From the NCBI GenBank assembly GCA_041401985.1, contig JAWKTE010000007.1:134833-198832 (forward strand): a stretch of 64,000 bases of DNA, read 5' to 3'. This document shows, piece by piece, positions 51,257 to 61,933 of this stretch. The notes beneath the pieces were generated by a model. It did no database searches. It saw nothing but the letters and a program-made list of their open reading frames with translations, and was not told where the DNA came from. Source of the DNA: JACKHA01 sp041401985 (lineage in GTDB: Bacteria > Planctomycetota > Phycisphaerae > Phycisphaerales > UBA1924). Each line of letters opens with the position of its first letter. Positions within the stretch are counted from its first letter, which is position 1. The translations under genes and the position numbers were made by a program.

Positions 51257-51690
51257 GAGGCACGCTCCTTCTGCTGGCCCGAGACTGGCCCCCGAGTCGT
51301 CCTCGGCTGGGCGGTCGCCGGCCACTGGGTGATCCTGATCTGTTCCCGACCGAACACGGGTCCGCGGCCCAATGGCCGCCCGAGCCGGATGCTGACATCG
51401 ACACGTTCGCGGACCAACTCACCGGGCTTCCACGCCCGCCGGCAAACTCGCGCAACTCCTTCCACCCGCGGGGACCATCCACAGACCCGGCAACGCGGGT
51501 TCGAAAAGACGGAACCCGTTGCCACGCTTTGTGTTAGGCCCGCCGGCCCACCATCGGCAGCATAGCACGATCCGGCAACCCACCGGGTTGCGTTTCCGGG
51601 CGCGCCCAGGACCGGCCGCGCAAGATTCCTGTACCGCCCAAACCCCGCCCGGGTTCGAGCGACGCGCAAGATTCGCGTGCGCCAAGGCGG
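51257..51690. other. 434-nt region without a gene
   Basis: It lies upstream of the metalloprotease and downstream of the UbiA-type gene, both on the minus strand. It contains a -10-like TATGCT (51559-51564, minus) and a hairpin GCAACCC-ACC-GGGTTGC (51575-51591) without a clear U-run. Short open frames here are shadows. Confidence 0.4.
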
Positions 51691-52755
51691 TTACGCCTGA
51701 TTGTGCAGAAAGCGAACCAGCACCACCGCGCCCACGGTCAGGAACCCGTACACCGCGACCGCGGCCTGGAACGGGCGGTCGTGCACCGCCAGTTCCGTCG
51801 GGTCGTCGTACTCGCCCCGCTCGACCAGCAGGATCGTCCGCAGCAGGGCGTAGGTCGCGGGCAGGATGCTCAGCCACAGCAGGTTGAACCCGACTTTGTA
51901 ATGGTCGTCGCGGGTCTGGACGTACCCGGCGTACAGCACCAGCGTCGCGACCGCGGTCATCACCACGACCATCCGCAGCAGGTCGTCGGTATATCGGGAC
52001 TGCACGCTGCGGGCCGATGTGGCGCCGGTGCCGCCCGTGTCCGCCGCCATCGTCCGGCGCTCGCCGAGCCGCTTGCCGAACGCCAGGAACATCGACAAAA
52101 AGAACGTGCAGTTGATGAGCCACGTGGACGGCTCAACCCCCGCCGCCGCGCACCCGCCCAGCACCCGCAGCACGAAGCCCGCGGCCAGGCTCACCACGTC
52201 CAGAATCGCCACATGCTTGAGGCGCAGGCTGTACGCCGTCACGTTGGCGATGTAGAGCGCCACCGCCCCCGGCACCAGCAGCGGGAACCACCACGCCGTC
52301 GAGCCGGCCTCGCCAGCCGCACCGCTTGCGTCGGACCCCAGCGGCAGCAAGCCGCCGGAGAACACGCTCGCCAGCGCCGCGAACAGCGCCGATGCGAGGA
52401 ACAGCACCGCGGTGAACACGCCGGCCTGGCGGGGCGTCACGTCGCCGCAAGCGATCGGGCGGCGGCGCTTGCGCGGGTGGGCCCGGTCCTGCTCGACGTC
52501 CCGCAGGTCGTTGACCACATAGCACCCGGAGGCCGCCAGGTTGAACGCCAGAAACGCCGCGGCCACGGCCCACCACGAGAACTCTCGATCATCCGTCAGC
52601 GCGTACAGCGGCCCGATGACCACGAACAGGCCCTTGGCCCACTGCTGCGGGCGGGCCAGTTCCAGCAGAGCCCTGGGCAGCGGGCGGCGCGGCGGCTCGC
52701 CCGCGGGAAGCGGGGAATCGTCGGCAGTCGCGCTGGGCGGGGCGGCGTCGGGCAC
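51691..52755 (-). CDS. UbiA-family prenyltransferase, DPPR-synthase type
   Basis: A 354-residue membrane protein with about eight segments. The family opening is ARPQQWAKGLFVVIGPLYAL. The first Asp-rich motif is VNDLRDVEQDRAHPRKRRRP and the second region is YSLRLKHVAILDVVSLAAGF. This combination is that of decaprenyl-phosphate phosphoribosyl transferase (DPPR synthase)-like UbiA proteins, which move a phosphoribosyl group onto a polyprenyl phosphate. In actinobacteria this supplies arabinan precursors; the planctomycete end product is unknown and no DprE1/E2 genes are adjacent. It starts at GTG 52755, with TAGACT 7 nt upstream. Confidence 0.88.
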   Translation of the reverse strand: MPDAAPPSATADDSPLPAGEPPRRPLPRALLELARPQQWAKGLFVVIGPLYALTDDREFSWWAVAAAFLAFNLAASGCYVVNDLRDVEQDRAHPRKRRRPIACGDVTPRQAGVFTAVLFLASALFAALASVFSGGLLPLGSDASGAAGEAGSTAWWFPLLVPGAVALYIANVTAYSLRLKHVAILDVVSLAAGFVLRVLGGCAAAGVEPSTWLINCTFFLSMFLAFGKRLGERRTMAADTGGTGATSARSVQSRYTDDLLRMVVVMTAVATLVLYAGYVQTRDDHYKVGFNLLWLSILPATYALLRTILLVERGEYDDPTELAVHDRPFQAAVAVYGFLTVGAVVLVRFLHNQA

Positions 52756-52762
52756 GGGCGAG

Positions 52763-52768
52763 AGTCTA
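52763..52768 (-). promoter_or_regulatory. -10-like box TAGACT before the UbiA-type gene
   Basis: TAGACT ends 7 nt before the GTG start at 52755, with no ribosome-binding sequence. Confidence 0.4.
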
Positions 52769-53008
52769 CGAGTCGGGGTCGCGCGGGTTCGGGCGCACGC
52801 CTGTATCGGCCCGAGTCAGGATCGGGTCCAAACTTGATTCGAACGGATCGCCTGCGAGGCGGACGCACGGAACGGGGACATCGGCCATCGCCGCGACGCC
52901 GATCACTCGCCGCGCGCCCTCGCGGCGCACCCGCCCAACCTTGCGGGCATAATCCACCACGCAACGACGACGGATTTGACCAGGGGCCAAACTGCCACGG
53001 AGGACACG

Positions 53009-55852
53009 ATGCCTGGATTCGTGGGAGCAGCGCCGATGCTCGAACGCCTGCTCGGCGAGGAACTGGCCCGGGCCGGGCTCGGGGCCGCGCTCGAAGACGA
53101 GGCCTCACTCCGCCGCCTGTGCGTGCCCGGGCCAGACGGATCGCCGGGCGATCTGGACCGGGCCGCGGCCTGGCTGGGCGAACTGCCCGTCGCGCGCATC
53201 CGCGCGGTCATCCAGATCCTGACGCTGCGGTTCCACCTGCGCAACAAGGCCGAGCAGCTCGAGATCGCGCGGATCAACCGCGAGCGGGAGCGGAAGGCCA
53301 CGCCCGAGTCGCCCCGGACCGAGTCCATCGCCGAGGCGGTCGCAACACTGGCCCGGCGCGGGGCGAGCCTCGACGACCTGCTTGCAACGCTCGGGCGGCT
53401 CGACATCCAACCCACGCTGACGGCCCACCCGACCGAGGCACGCCGCCGGGCCGTGCTTCGCAAGCAGGCGCGGATGGCCGAGACGCTCGCGGACCTGGAG
53501 CGCCCGGACCTGCTCGATGCCGAGCGCGAGGGTCACGAGGCCGGGCTGCGCCGGGTGCTGCTGGAACTGGCGGTGACCGACGAGGTCCGCTCGCAGCGCC
53601 TCGATGCGCTCGACGAGGTCCGCAACGGGCTGCATTACCTGGCGGGCTCGATCTGGAACGTCGTGCCGACGCTGTACGAGGATTTGCGGCGGGCGATCAG
53701 TCGGCACTACGCGCCGAAGGCACCCGCGGGAGCCGCAAAGCCCGGCGCGGCGCTGGGTGGTCGCCTCCGCTCGCTCCCGACGGTCCTGCGATACCGCTCC
53801 TGGATCGGCGGTGACCGCGACGGCAACCCAAAGGTCACGCCCGAGGTCACCCGCCAGACCCTGCGGGCCCACCGGCGGGCGGCGGTCGATCTCTACGCCG
53901 CGGCCCTGGAGGAACTCCGCCTCGCGCTCACGGTCTCGACGCGACGGCGCCCGGCATCGCCGGAACTGCTCGAAGCGATCCGAACCGACGCGGCGATCGA
54001 CGCCGCAAGCGTCGACGAATCGGCCATGCGCCACCTGGAGTTCGAGCCGTATCGCGTGCGGATCCTCCAGATGCAGGCCCGCCTCCGCGCGTGCGTGGAC
54101 GATCCGAAGGCCTACACCGCCGCGGCGTTCGAGGCCGACCTCGGCGTCATCGCCCGATCGCTCGAACACGCGGGGCTGGACCGCCTGTGCGAGCGCGGGC
54201 CGCTGGCGGACCTCCAGATCCGCGTGCGGGCCTTCGGGCTGGACCTGGCGGCGCTCGATGTTCGCCAGCACAGCGACGTGCACGAGGCCGCGGTCGATGA
54301 ACTGCTCCGCGTCGCGGGCGTGACCGAGCGGTACGCCGAACTCGACGAGGCGGCACGGCTCGAGATCCTGCGCCGCGAACTCGCCTCGCCGCGCCCGTTG
54401 ACGCCGATCGGCGCGTCGCTGTCGGACCCGACCCGCGTCGTGCTCGACACGCTCGATGTGATCCGCGCGGCCATCGACTCCGACCCCGGCTCGATCGGTT
54501 CCTACGTCGTGAGCATGACCCACAAGGCCAGCGACATCCTCGAGACGCTGCTGCTGGCCAAGGAAGCGGGGCTCTATCGCCCTGCGTTCGCGGGCGACCC
54601 CGGGTCGAGCCTGTTCGATGTCGCCCCGCTGTTCGAGACCATCGACGACCTGGACCGGGCCGCGGGCCTGCTGCGCGAGGTCTTCGCCGAGCCGCTGTAC
54701 CAGGCCCACCTCGATCGGCGCGGTCGGATGCAGGAGGTCATGCTCGGGTACTCCGACTCGAACAAGGACGGCGGGTACTGGGTGGCCAACTGGCTGCTGC
54801 ACCGGGCCCAGGGCGAGGTCAGCCGCGCGTGCGCCGAGGCGGGCGTGCAGGTCCGCCTGTTCCACGGTCGCGGCGGGACGATCGGGCGCGGTGGGGGGCG
54901 GGCCAATCGCGCGATCCTGGCGGCCCCGCGCGAGAGCCGCACCGGGCGCATCAGGTTCACCGAGCAGGGTGAGGTCATCTCGTTCCGGTACGCCATGGCG
55001 TCCATCGCGCACCGCCACCTGGAGCAGATCGTCAGCGCGATGCTGCTGGCGACGCACGATGCGGCCGGCTTTGGCGGCGGCGATTCGGCGTCGGCGGAGG
55101 CCGGGGGCACCCCATCGGGCGCCACCGACGTGATGGAGCGCATTGCCGCCGCCTCGATGGAAGCCTACCGCGCGCTCATCGACGACCCGGCGTTCTGGGG
55201 CTGGTACACGGGCGTCACGCCGATCGCGCACATCAGCCGCCTGCCGCTGGCCTCACGCCCTGTGATGCGCTCGCCGGGAACGGCCGACTTCGGGCGGCTC
55301 CGCGCGATCCCGTGGGTGTTCGCGTGGACGCAGATCCGCGCGACAACACCGGGGTGGTTCGGCGTCGGCAGCGGGTTGCGGGCCGCGCTCGACCGCGACG
55401 CGTCGCTGATGGAGCGGTTCCGCGAGTGGAACGCTCAGTGGCCGCTCTTCGGGGCCATCATCGCCAACGCGGAGCAGGAGATGGCCCGGGCGAGGCTCGG
55501 GATCGCGACGCGGTACGCGGCGGCGGCGGGGATGGCCAGCGGGGCGGCCGGCGATGGCGAGCATCCGATCCTGGCCCGCCTGCGCGCCGAGTTCGACCAG
55601 ACCGCGCGGCTCGTGCTGGACATCACCGGCTCGGAGCGATTGCTGGATCGCCGCCGCGTGATCCAGGACCTGATCGCGGCGAGGAACCCCGACACCGATG
55701 CGCTGAATCTGTGCCAGATCGAGTTGATGACCAGGTGGCGGGCCGCGGGCGCGGCGGCCAGTGATGCCGCGGGCACAACGGACCCGGAACTGCAGGCCGC
55801 GCTGCTCGCCAGCGTGAACGGGATCGCGGCGGCGATGCAGAGCACGGGGTGA
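53009..55852 (+). CDS. ppc: Phosphoenolpyruvate carboxylase
   Basis: A 947-residue protein with both active-site signatures: DIQPTLTAHPTEARRR (conserved catalytic His near residue 148) and FHGRGGTIGRGGGRANRAIL (about 620-640), plus VMLGYSDSNKDGGYWVANW. It carboxylates phosphoenolpyruvate to oxaloacetate, refilling the TCA cycle. Length and motifs agree with a full, active enzyme, although the very C-terminus ends SVNGIAAAMQSTG, close to the family's terminal ...RNTG. ATG 53009 has GGAGG 6 nt upstream; CATAAT (52948-52953) is a likely -10 box. It is divergent from the UbiA-type gene. Confidence 0.95.
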   Translation: MPGFVGAAPMLERLLGEELARAGLGAALEDEASLRRLCVPGPDGSPGDLDRAAAWLGELPVARIRAVIQILTLRFHLRNKAEQLEIARINRERERKATPESPRTESIAEAVATLARRGASLDDLLATLGRLDIQPTLTAHPTEARRRAVLRKQARMAETLADLERPDLLDAEREGHEAGLRRVLLELAVTDEVRSQRLDALDEVRNGLHYLAGSIWNVVPTLYEDLRRAISRHYAPKAPAGAAKPGAALGGRLRSLPTVLRYRSWIGGDRDGNPKVTPEVTRQTLRAHRRAAVDLYAAALEELRLALTVSTRRRPASPELLEAIRTDAAIDAASVDESAMRHLEFEPYRVRILQMQARLRACVDDPKAYTAAAFEADLGVIARSLEHAGLDRLCERGPLADLQIRVRAFGLDLAALDVRQHSDVHEAAVDELLRVAGVTERYAELDEAARLEILRRELASPRPLTPIGASLSDPTRVVLDTLDVIRAAIDSDPGSIGSYVVSMTHKASDILETLLLAKEAGLYRPAFAGDPGSSLFDVAPLFETIDDLDRAAGLLREVFAEPLYQAHLDRRGRMQEVMLGYSDSNKDGGYWVANWLLHRAQGEVSRACAEAGVQVRLFHGRGGTIGRGGGRANRAILAAPRESRTGRIRFTEQGEVISFRYAMASIAHRHLEQIVSAMLLATHDAAGFGGGDSASAEAGGTPSGATDVMERIAAASMEAYRALIDDPAFWGWYTGVTPIAHISRLPLASRPVMRSPGTADFGRLRAIPWVFAWTQIRATTPGWFGVGSGLRAALDRDASLMERFREWNAQWPLFGAIIANAEQEMARARLGIATRYAAAAGMASGAAGDGEHPILARLRAEFDQTARLVLDITGSERLLDRRRVIQDLIAARNPDTDALNLCQIELMTRWRAAGAAASDAAGTTDPELQAALLASVNGIAAAMQSTG

Positions 55853-55911
55853 GGAGTTGTTGCGGCCAGTGGTGGAGGATGCTCCGCGAGGCCGGGCGAT
55901 CAGGGTTGGTC

Positions 55912-55943
55912 GGCACCGACTTGCTCCGCGGACTGCGCAAGTC
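55912..55943 (-). repeat. Repeat family C, copy 2 (intergenic)
   Basis: Contains CACCGACTTGCTCCGCGGAC and continues to GCAAGTC. It is the reverse complement of the element inside glnS, identical over 32 nt. It lies in the 182-nt gap between ppc and the PDZ protein gene (convergent). Confidence 0.85.
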
Positions 55944-56034
55944 TATCAGGTGTACGCGAATGGAGCATCGCCCGAGTCTGAACGTGTCCATCGACCCGCG
56001 CTTCAGCGGCCGCTGGCCTCCCGCTCCAGGTCCA

Positions 56035-58068
56035 TCAGTCGCCGCGCGACCTGCGTTCGATCACGGCCCGCTGGCCCCGCTCGAGGCCTTCGAAGTTCCG
56101 CAGGCGGTGGATCACGTCCGCCGCCACGTCGAAGTGCCCGTATTGCACGAGCCAGTAGACCGCCATGCCCGCGGCGCCGATCTGGCCCGGGGCGACGCCC
56201 CAGATCCGGTCGAACTCGTACATGAGATCATCGATCCGCCCCCCGCTGCCGAGCGCGTTGATGCGGCCAGTCCACACGTCCGCGAAGAAGTCGGCGCGCT
56301 GGCGGATCGCCTCGTCCATGTCGATCTGGCCGGAGCGGTCCGACGCCCGCGCCACGTCGACCGCGACCTGGCGGTTCCGCTCCTCCTCCATGCGGATGAG
56401 CACGTGCATCGCCTCATCAACGCGGCCCATGCGGGAGAGCTGGTCGGCGTGGGCCAGGTCGAGTTCCGACCCGCCGTAGGGGCGGTCCTCGTCGTCGATG
56501 CGCCGCTCGATGTAGTCCAGCGCGGCCTCGGGGCCGTCGGTCGCCTCCAGCACGAGCATGACCGTCCCGACCGAGACGTCCTCGCGCTCCGCGGCCCGGA
56601 GCAGGCCGTCGGCATCGAGTTGCCCCGCGGCGAACTCGGCGGGCGGGGCCGTCGGGCGGGCCTCGCCCAGGACCCCGCCGTTTCGCATGAGTTCCACGGC
56701 CTCGTCGCGGACCAGGCGCGGGTCGCGCGTGGCGGTGTACGCCGGGCGCAGCGGAAGCGTTGTGACGATCCGCCCATCGCGGATCACCTCGACCGGCGTG
56801 CTGTCCCACGCGTCGTTGTCCAGCGGCGTCAGACGTGTGATGGCGGCGTCCAGGTCGCGGAGCGACTCGACGCGCACGCCGTCGATCGACACGATCAGGT
56901 CGCCCGGGCGGAGGTCCGCGTCGAGGTGGTTGTCGTTGCGCTGGCGCGTGAAGCCGACGATGACCGCATCGACGCCCGCGCCGCTCCGACCGGAGTCGGT
57001 CTGGGCATCGGACGTGTAGACGCCAAGGAACGCGGCCGAGCCGTCGAGCATCGCGTCGGCCTCGGCGGCGCTGGGCTGGCGCGGCTCGTAGCGCCCGAGC
57101 CACGCCGGATCGACCGGCAGCGTCGTGACCTCGCCCGTGCCACTCAGCACCAGCCACGCGCCGTTGCGCGGCAGGTCGCTGGTTGCCACTGGGCCGTCGC
57201 GCCACGTCGAGCCCAGGCGCATCGTCGCGGCCTCGCGGTTCGGCTCGCCGATGCCAAGGGCCCACATCGTCAGCGCGGGCGAGCGGGCGTCGACCAGGGC
57301 CAGGCGGCTCGGGATCGCGCCGGAGCGGATCAGGGCGTCGATGTCGGGCATGCCGCGGCTTGGGGCGTCGGCGTCGAGCAGGGCCTGGTACAGGCGGCTC
57401 ATGCGGTTCTGGTTGAGTTGGTCGCGCGAGGAGTCGCCGAGGCCGCCGGCGGGGGCAACCGGCTCGTCGCGTCCGGGCGGCGGGCGGTCGTTGCCGCGGG
57501 GGCCGGGCTCTGGGCGTTCGGGCGATGGGTCGAACCCGTGGGCCACGCGGAGGTTCTCGTACATCTGCTCGATGAGGTCGAGCGTGCGTTGCTGGTCCTC
57601 CTCGGTGAACGGGCCGCGCGGGTTGGCGAAGCCGACGCTGATGATGATCTCGCCGGTGACGACGAACGCGCCGCACATGGACAGGCCCTGGCGCTCGCCG
57701 CGGATCAGGGCGCTGCGGTCGCCCAGGCCGATGGAGTCGCGGACGATGACGGTCTCGGGCTCGCCCAGCCAGGTCTCGTCGAGCCAGCCCGGTTCGTTCC
57801 AGCGGATGGACACGGGGTGGACCCGCCCGCTGGGGTGGCGGAAGACGCACTCGGCGTTGGCGTCGCGGTCGTCGATCGCGTTGCGGGTGTAGCCCGGGAT
57901 CGTGATGCCCTCGAGGGCGGTCTCGAGCAAGCGGACGTACTCGTCGTCGGGCTGGTGGGCGGTGGGCGCGGACGCCGGAGCCGCGGGGGCGGCAAGCCCC
58001 GGCATCGCGATGGCGACGCCGGCGAGGCAGAGCACGGTCACGGCGAGCGGGCGCGTGGTGCGACGCAT
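56035..58068 (-). CDS. Exported PDZ-domain protein, function unknown
   Basis: A 677-residue protein with a signal peptide (LAVTVLCLAGVAIAMPGLAA). The N-terminal domain (about 45-200) is unassigned. A Pro/Arg-rich linker follows. A PDZ domain lies near residues 345-450 (FLGVYTSDAQTDSGRSGAGV, LRPGDLIVSIDGVRVESLRD). The C-terminal 200 residues are helical (DEDRPYGGSELDLAHADQLS). No protease catalytic triad is visible, so it is probably a scaffold or regulator outside the cytoplasm. GGAG lies 7 nt before the ATG at 58068. A -10-like TACACT lies at 58193-58198 (minus), giving a leader of about 115 nt. Confidence 0.75.
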   Translation of the reverse strand: MRRTTRPLAVTVLCLAGVAIAMPGLAAPAAPASAPTAHQPDDEYVRLLETALEGITIPGYTRNAIDDRDANAECVFRHPSGRVHPVSIRWNEPGWLDETWLGEPETVIVRDSIGLGDRSALIRGERQGLSMCGAFVVTGEIIISVGFANPRGPFTEEDQQRTLDLIEQMYENLRVAHGFDPSPERPEPGPRGNDRPPPGRDEPVAPAGGLGDSSRDQLNQNRMSRLYQALLDADAPSRGMPDIDALIRSGAIPSRLALVDARSPALTMWALGIGEPNREAATMRLGSTWRDGPVATSDLPRNGAWLVLSGTGEVTTLPVDPAWLGRYEPRQPSAAEADAMLDGSAAFLGVYTSDAQTDSGRSGAGVDAVIVGFTRQRNDNHLDADLRPGDLIVSIDGVRVESLRDLDAAITRLTPLDNDAWDSTPVEVIRDGRIVTTLPLRPAYTATRDPRLVRDEAVELMRNGGVLGEARPTAPPAEFAAGQLDADGLLRAAEREDVSVGTVMLVLEATDGPEAALDYIERRIDDEDRPYGGSELDLAHADQLSRMGRVDEAMHVLIRMEEERNRQVAVDVARASDRSGQIDMDEAIRQRADFFADVWTGRINALGSGGRIDDLMYEFDRIWGVAPGQIGAAGMAVYWLVQYGHFDVAADVIHRLRNFEGLERGQRAVIERRSRGD

Positions 58069-58387
58069 GGGAGGTCTCCGCTTTGTGTGGCCCGCCACGG
58101 GCCGGTCGATGGGTTGGGCCGAGCGGCCCGGGGGGTTGAAGGGCAGTCCCGCCGCGCGACCCGGTCGGACCCGGCCGCGAGCCTCGTGACCGAGTGTATC
58201 GGTCGTTGGTGGGTGACCGGCCACGCGGGGGCGGGGCTGACAGGTGTGGAGCGGGTCGGGGAGACTACACGACCTTGAGGATCGCGAGGTCCGATAGACG
58301 GCTGCCGTCGCCCGGCGATCGGGATGGGGCTTGGGGTTGTGGTCCGGCGGGTTGGCACGACGGACGTTACCACGCGTCGCTTGTCGG

Positions 58388-58519
58388 CCGGCTGGACAAA
58401 ACGGGCAGGAATTGGCGCGCCAGTGCATTATGATGATTCCGGGGTCGCGGGCTACTTGAACCGCACTGCCCCTTCCCTTCGCGATTTTGCCAGCGGGAGC
58501 ACCGTCTCGCCCATGCGTT
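58388..58519. repeat. Direct repeat, distal copy (purM 3' end plus flank)
   Basis: It matches 59226-59370 in the same orientation. Exact blocks include TTGGCGCGC, GCTACTTGAACCGCAC and CACCGTCTCGCCCATGCGTT. The two copies bracket a segment of about 710 bp with one ORF. Confidence 0.85.
58452..58519 (-). pseudogene. Displaced 3'-end fragment of purM
   Basis: Read on the minus strand, this encodes RMGETVLPLAKSRREGAVRF followed by a Lys and a stop, the counterpart of the intact PurM ending RMGETVFPLGKIARGKGRVR followed by Phe-Lys. Only about 22 codons remain; no start or other part of purM is present. Sequence changes show it is not under PurM constraint. Confidence 0.8.
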
Positions 58520-58741
58520 GAGTCGCGCAGAGTGGTTCCAGCGATGGGTCGGGCGCGGATTGCACAGCCGGAAGTTGGATCAACCTCCGGCCTTTCGCAC
58601 GGGCTGGTTCTGAAGAGTCGGCGATTCCGTGGCTCGTTGAAGACGGTCGCGATCCGAGCTCACTGCGGGGCGACTTCGGGTCGCCAAGTCGCCACAGACC
58701 GCAGCATCAACGGATCCAACGGAGTCTTACTCCCCGTCGCT
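58520..58741. other. 222-nt stretch inside the purM-flanked insert
   Basis: It is lower in GC than the surrounding DNA by eye. No gene, tRNA or inverted terminal repeat is visible. It lies between the displaced purM end and the unknown ORF. Confidence 0.35.
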
Positions 58742-59194
58742 TCATTCGGAGCTCTGCGAGCCAACCCCATGCAGGCGAAGTATCGATCGCAGAACACGGG
58801 AAGCTGCGGCCGCCCGTGATCGAGTATCCGACGACTGCACACACCCCGCAACCTCGTCTTCGAGCAGAGCCGCTACGAGAAACTCGCGATCCGACTCAGG
58901 ATCAGTCCCATACCAAGCGGATGCCGACAGGACTTCGGGCGTGGTCCGAGGCGCAGTGCCGGCCGCGTTCACCTCGATCGCCATTGAGGGATCCCAAAGC
59001 TCCACAGGCATTCCCGCGCGGAATCTCGACGGCCCGGGCAGATCGGCGTGCCACGCCGGGTCCTTCCGTTCATCAAACGGCTCGCCTTCATCGCCCGTCG
59101 ACGAGGTGAACGCCCAGAAATGGGTCGGGTCGATGTAGCCCATGTCGCCACTGTTCTCCCGCAGACACGCTCTTGCCGAACGGCCGGACTGCAT
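58742..59194 (-). CDS. Hypothetical protein inserted between purM 3'-end copies
   Basis: Up to 150 residues; ATG at 59194, or ATG at 59140 (MGYIDPTHFWAFTSS), which looks better and gives 132 residues. The composition is ordinary for a soluble globular protein (FWAFTSSTGDEGEPFDERKD, MPVELWDPSMAIEVNAAG). No domain is recognised. Codon use and base composition look less GC-biased than its neighbours. Its position between direct repeats of the purM 3' end suggests horizontal acquisition. An alternative is a cargo gene of a decayed element. Confidence 0.55.
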   Translation of the reverse strand: MQSGRSARACLRENSGDMGYIDPTHFWAFTSSTGDEGEPFDERKDPAWHADLPGPSRFRAGMPVELWDPSMAIEVNAAGTAPRTTPEVLSASAWYGTDPESDREFLVAALLEDEVAGCVQSSDTRSRAAAASRVLRSILRLHGVGSQSSE

Positions 59195-59299
59195 TACACT
59201 AGCGATCGACGAGGCGACGTCGACTGGCTTGACCGGAACGGGCGCGAGTTGGCGCGCGCCGCTGCATTTTAATCTTTGGATTCTTGGGTCCCGGCCCCG

Positions 59300-60463
<1,164 letters not shown>

Positions 60464-60469
60464 CGGGGA

Positions 60470-60475
60470 AGGGTA
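60470..60475 (-). promoter_or_regulatory. -10-like box TACCCT before purM
   Basis: TACCCT ends 6 nt before the ATG at 60463. A -35-like CCGACA lies 16 nt upstream. Confidence 0.45.
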
Positions 60476-60532
60476 GCGGTCGGTCGGCGCGTGTCGGCAC
60501 GCGCGTCATGCGCTGTCGTGCTTCGGTAGGCT

Positions 60533-60561
60533 GCGACAGCGGGGAATCGGGCGGCTACACT
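60533..60561 (+). promoter_or_regulatory. Promoter of metK
   Basis: -35-like GCGACA (60533-60538), 17-nt spacer, -10 TACACT (60556-60561). Transcription would start near 60568, giving a leader of about 115 nt to the ATG at 60683, unusually long for this genome. Confidence 0.55.
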
Positions 60562-60682
60562 ATCCCTTCATCCACTCATCCGGATGAACGGAACAAAGCA
60601 CGCCCTGCGCGGCGAACCGCTCGCGGAGACCCGCACAAAGACCAGTCCGGGGGAGGCCCCGGCGACCGGGAGATGTCCAGAC

Positions 60683-61870
60683 ATGGCCGATCGCACCCTG
60701 TTCACGTCCGAGTCCGTCTCGATGGGGCACCCCGACAAGGTGGCCGACCAGATCTCCGACGCGATCCTGGACGCGATGCTGCAAAAAGACTGGAACAGCC
60801 GCGTGGCGTGCGAGACCATGGTCTCCACCGGCATGGCGGTGGTGGCGGGCGAGGTGCGGACCGAGGCGTACGTCGAGATCCCGGATGTGGTGCGCGAGAT
60901 CATCCGCGATATCGGGTATGTCTCGGGAGACATGCGGTTCGACTGCGAGTCGTGCGCGGTGCTGACGTCGATCAAGAAGCAGTCGCCGGACATCGCCATG
61001 GGCGTGGACGTCGGCAGCAAGGGCGAGGAGGGGGCCGGCGACCAGGGGATGATGTTCGGCTACGCGGTGCGCGAGACGGACGTGCTCATGCCGCTGCCGA
61101 TCCAGATCGCGCACCGGCTGGTGGAGCGACAGGCCGAGGCCCGGCGCGACGGCTCGGTGCCGGGGCTCCGTCCGGACGCCAAGAGCCAGGTGACGGTCGA
61201 GTACGACGGTCGCAAGCCGATCCGGGTGGACACGGTGGTGCTTTCGACCCAGCACGACAAGCGGTGGAACGAGAACCAGGCCGAACTGCGCAAGCAGGTG
61301 ACCCAGCACGTGATCAAGCCGGTGCTCGAGTCGGTCGGGTTCTGGAACGACAAGATCACGCTGCACGTGAACCCGACGGGGCGGTTCGAGATCGGCGGGC
61401 CGCACGGCGACTGCGGGCTGACCGGACGCAAGATCATCGTGGACACCTACGGCGGGCGAGGGCGCCACGGCGGCGGAGCGTTCAGCGGCAAGGATCCGAC
61501 CAAGGTTGACCGCTCCGCGGCCTACATGGCCCGGTACGTCGCCAAGAACGTGGTCGCGGCCGAACTGGCCGACGAGTGCGAGATCCAGCTCTCCTACGCC
61601 ATCGGCGTCGTGCAGCCGACCAGCGTGCACGTGCACTGCTTCGGGACCGAGAAGGTCGAGCCGAGCAAGATCGCCGAGGCGATCCGCAAGGTGTTCCGCC
61701 TGACGCCGCGCGGCATCATCGACTCGCTCAAACTCCAGAACCCGATCTACCTGCCCACGGCCCGGCACGGGCACTTCGGGCGCGAGCCGTACACGAAGGA
61801 CGGGCTGGACTTCTTCACGTGGGAGAAGACGGACAAGGTCGAGGCGCTGCGGAAGGCGTGCGGGGTGTGA
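60683..61870 (+). CDS. metK: S-adenosylmethionine synthetase
   Basis: A 395-residue protein with the methionine/ATP motifs FTSESVSMGHPDKVADQISD (GHPDK at 15-19), the GAGDQGMMFGYA hexapeptide region and GGGAFSGKDPTKVDRSAAYM. It makes SAM from methionine and ATP. ATG 60683 has GGGAG about 10 nt upstream and matches the usual start; an in-frame ATG at 60584 would add 33 residues without similarity. The leader contains a short palindrome TCATCCGGATGA and could be regulatory, but I cannot match it to a named SAM riboswitch by eye. Confidence 0.95.
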   Translation: MADRTLFTSESVSMGHPDKVADQISDAILDAMLQKDWNSRVACETMVSTGMAVVAGEVRTEAYVEIPDVVREIIRDIGYVSGDMRFDCESCAVLTSIKKQSPDIAMGVDVGSKGEEGAGDQGMMFGYAVRETDVLMPLPIQIAHRLVERQAEARRDGSVPGLRPDAKSQVTVEYDGRKPIRVDTVVLSTQHDKRWNENQAELRKQVTQHVIKPVLESVGFWNDKITLHVNPTGRFEIGGPHGDCGLTGRKIIVDTYGGRGRHGGGAFSGKDPTKVDRSAAYMARYVAKNVVAAELADECEIQLSYAIGVVQPTSVHVHCFGTEKVEPSKIAEAIRKVFRLTPRGIIDSLKLQNPIYLPTARHGHFGREPYTKDGLDFFTWEKTDKVEALRKACGV

Positions 61871-61933
61871 GGCGCTCGAGTTAGCGGCGTAGGGCGGATC
61901 ACGCGGTTGGCCCGTCTACCCTGACGCCGCGGC

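Noticed and set aside
60562..60682. Annotated SAM riboswitch
   Set aside because: I could not find the core motifs of a known SAM class by eye, so it is listed only as an observation.
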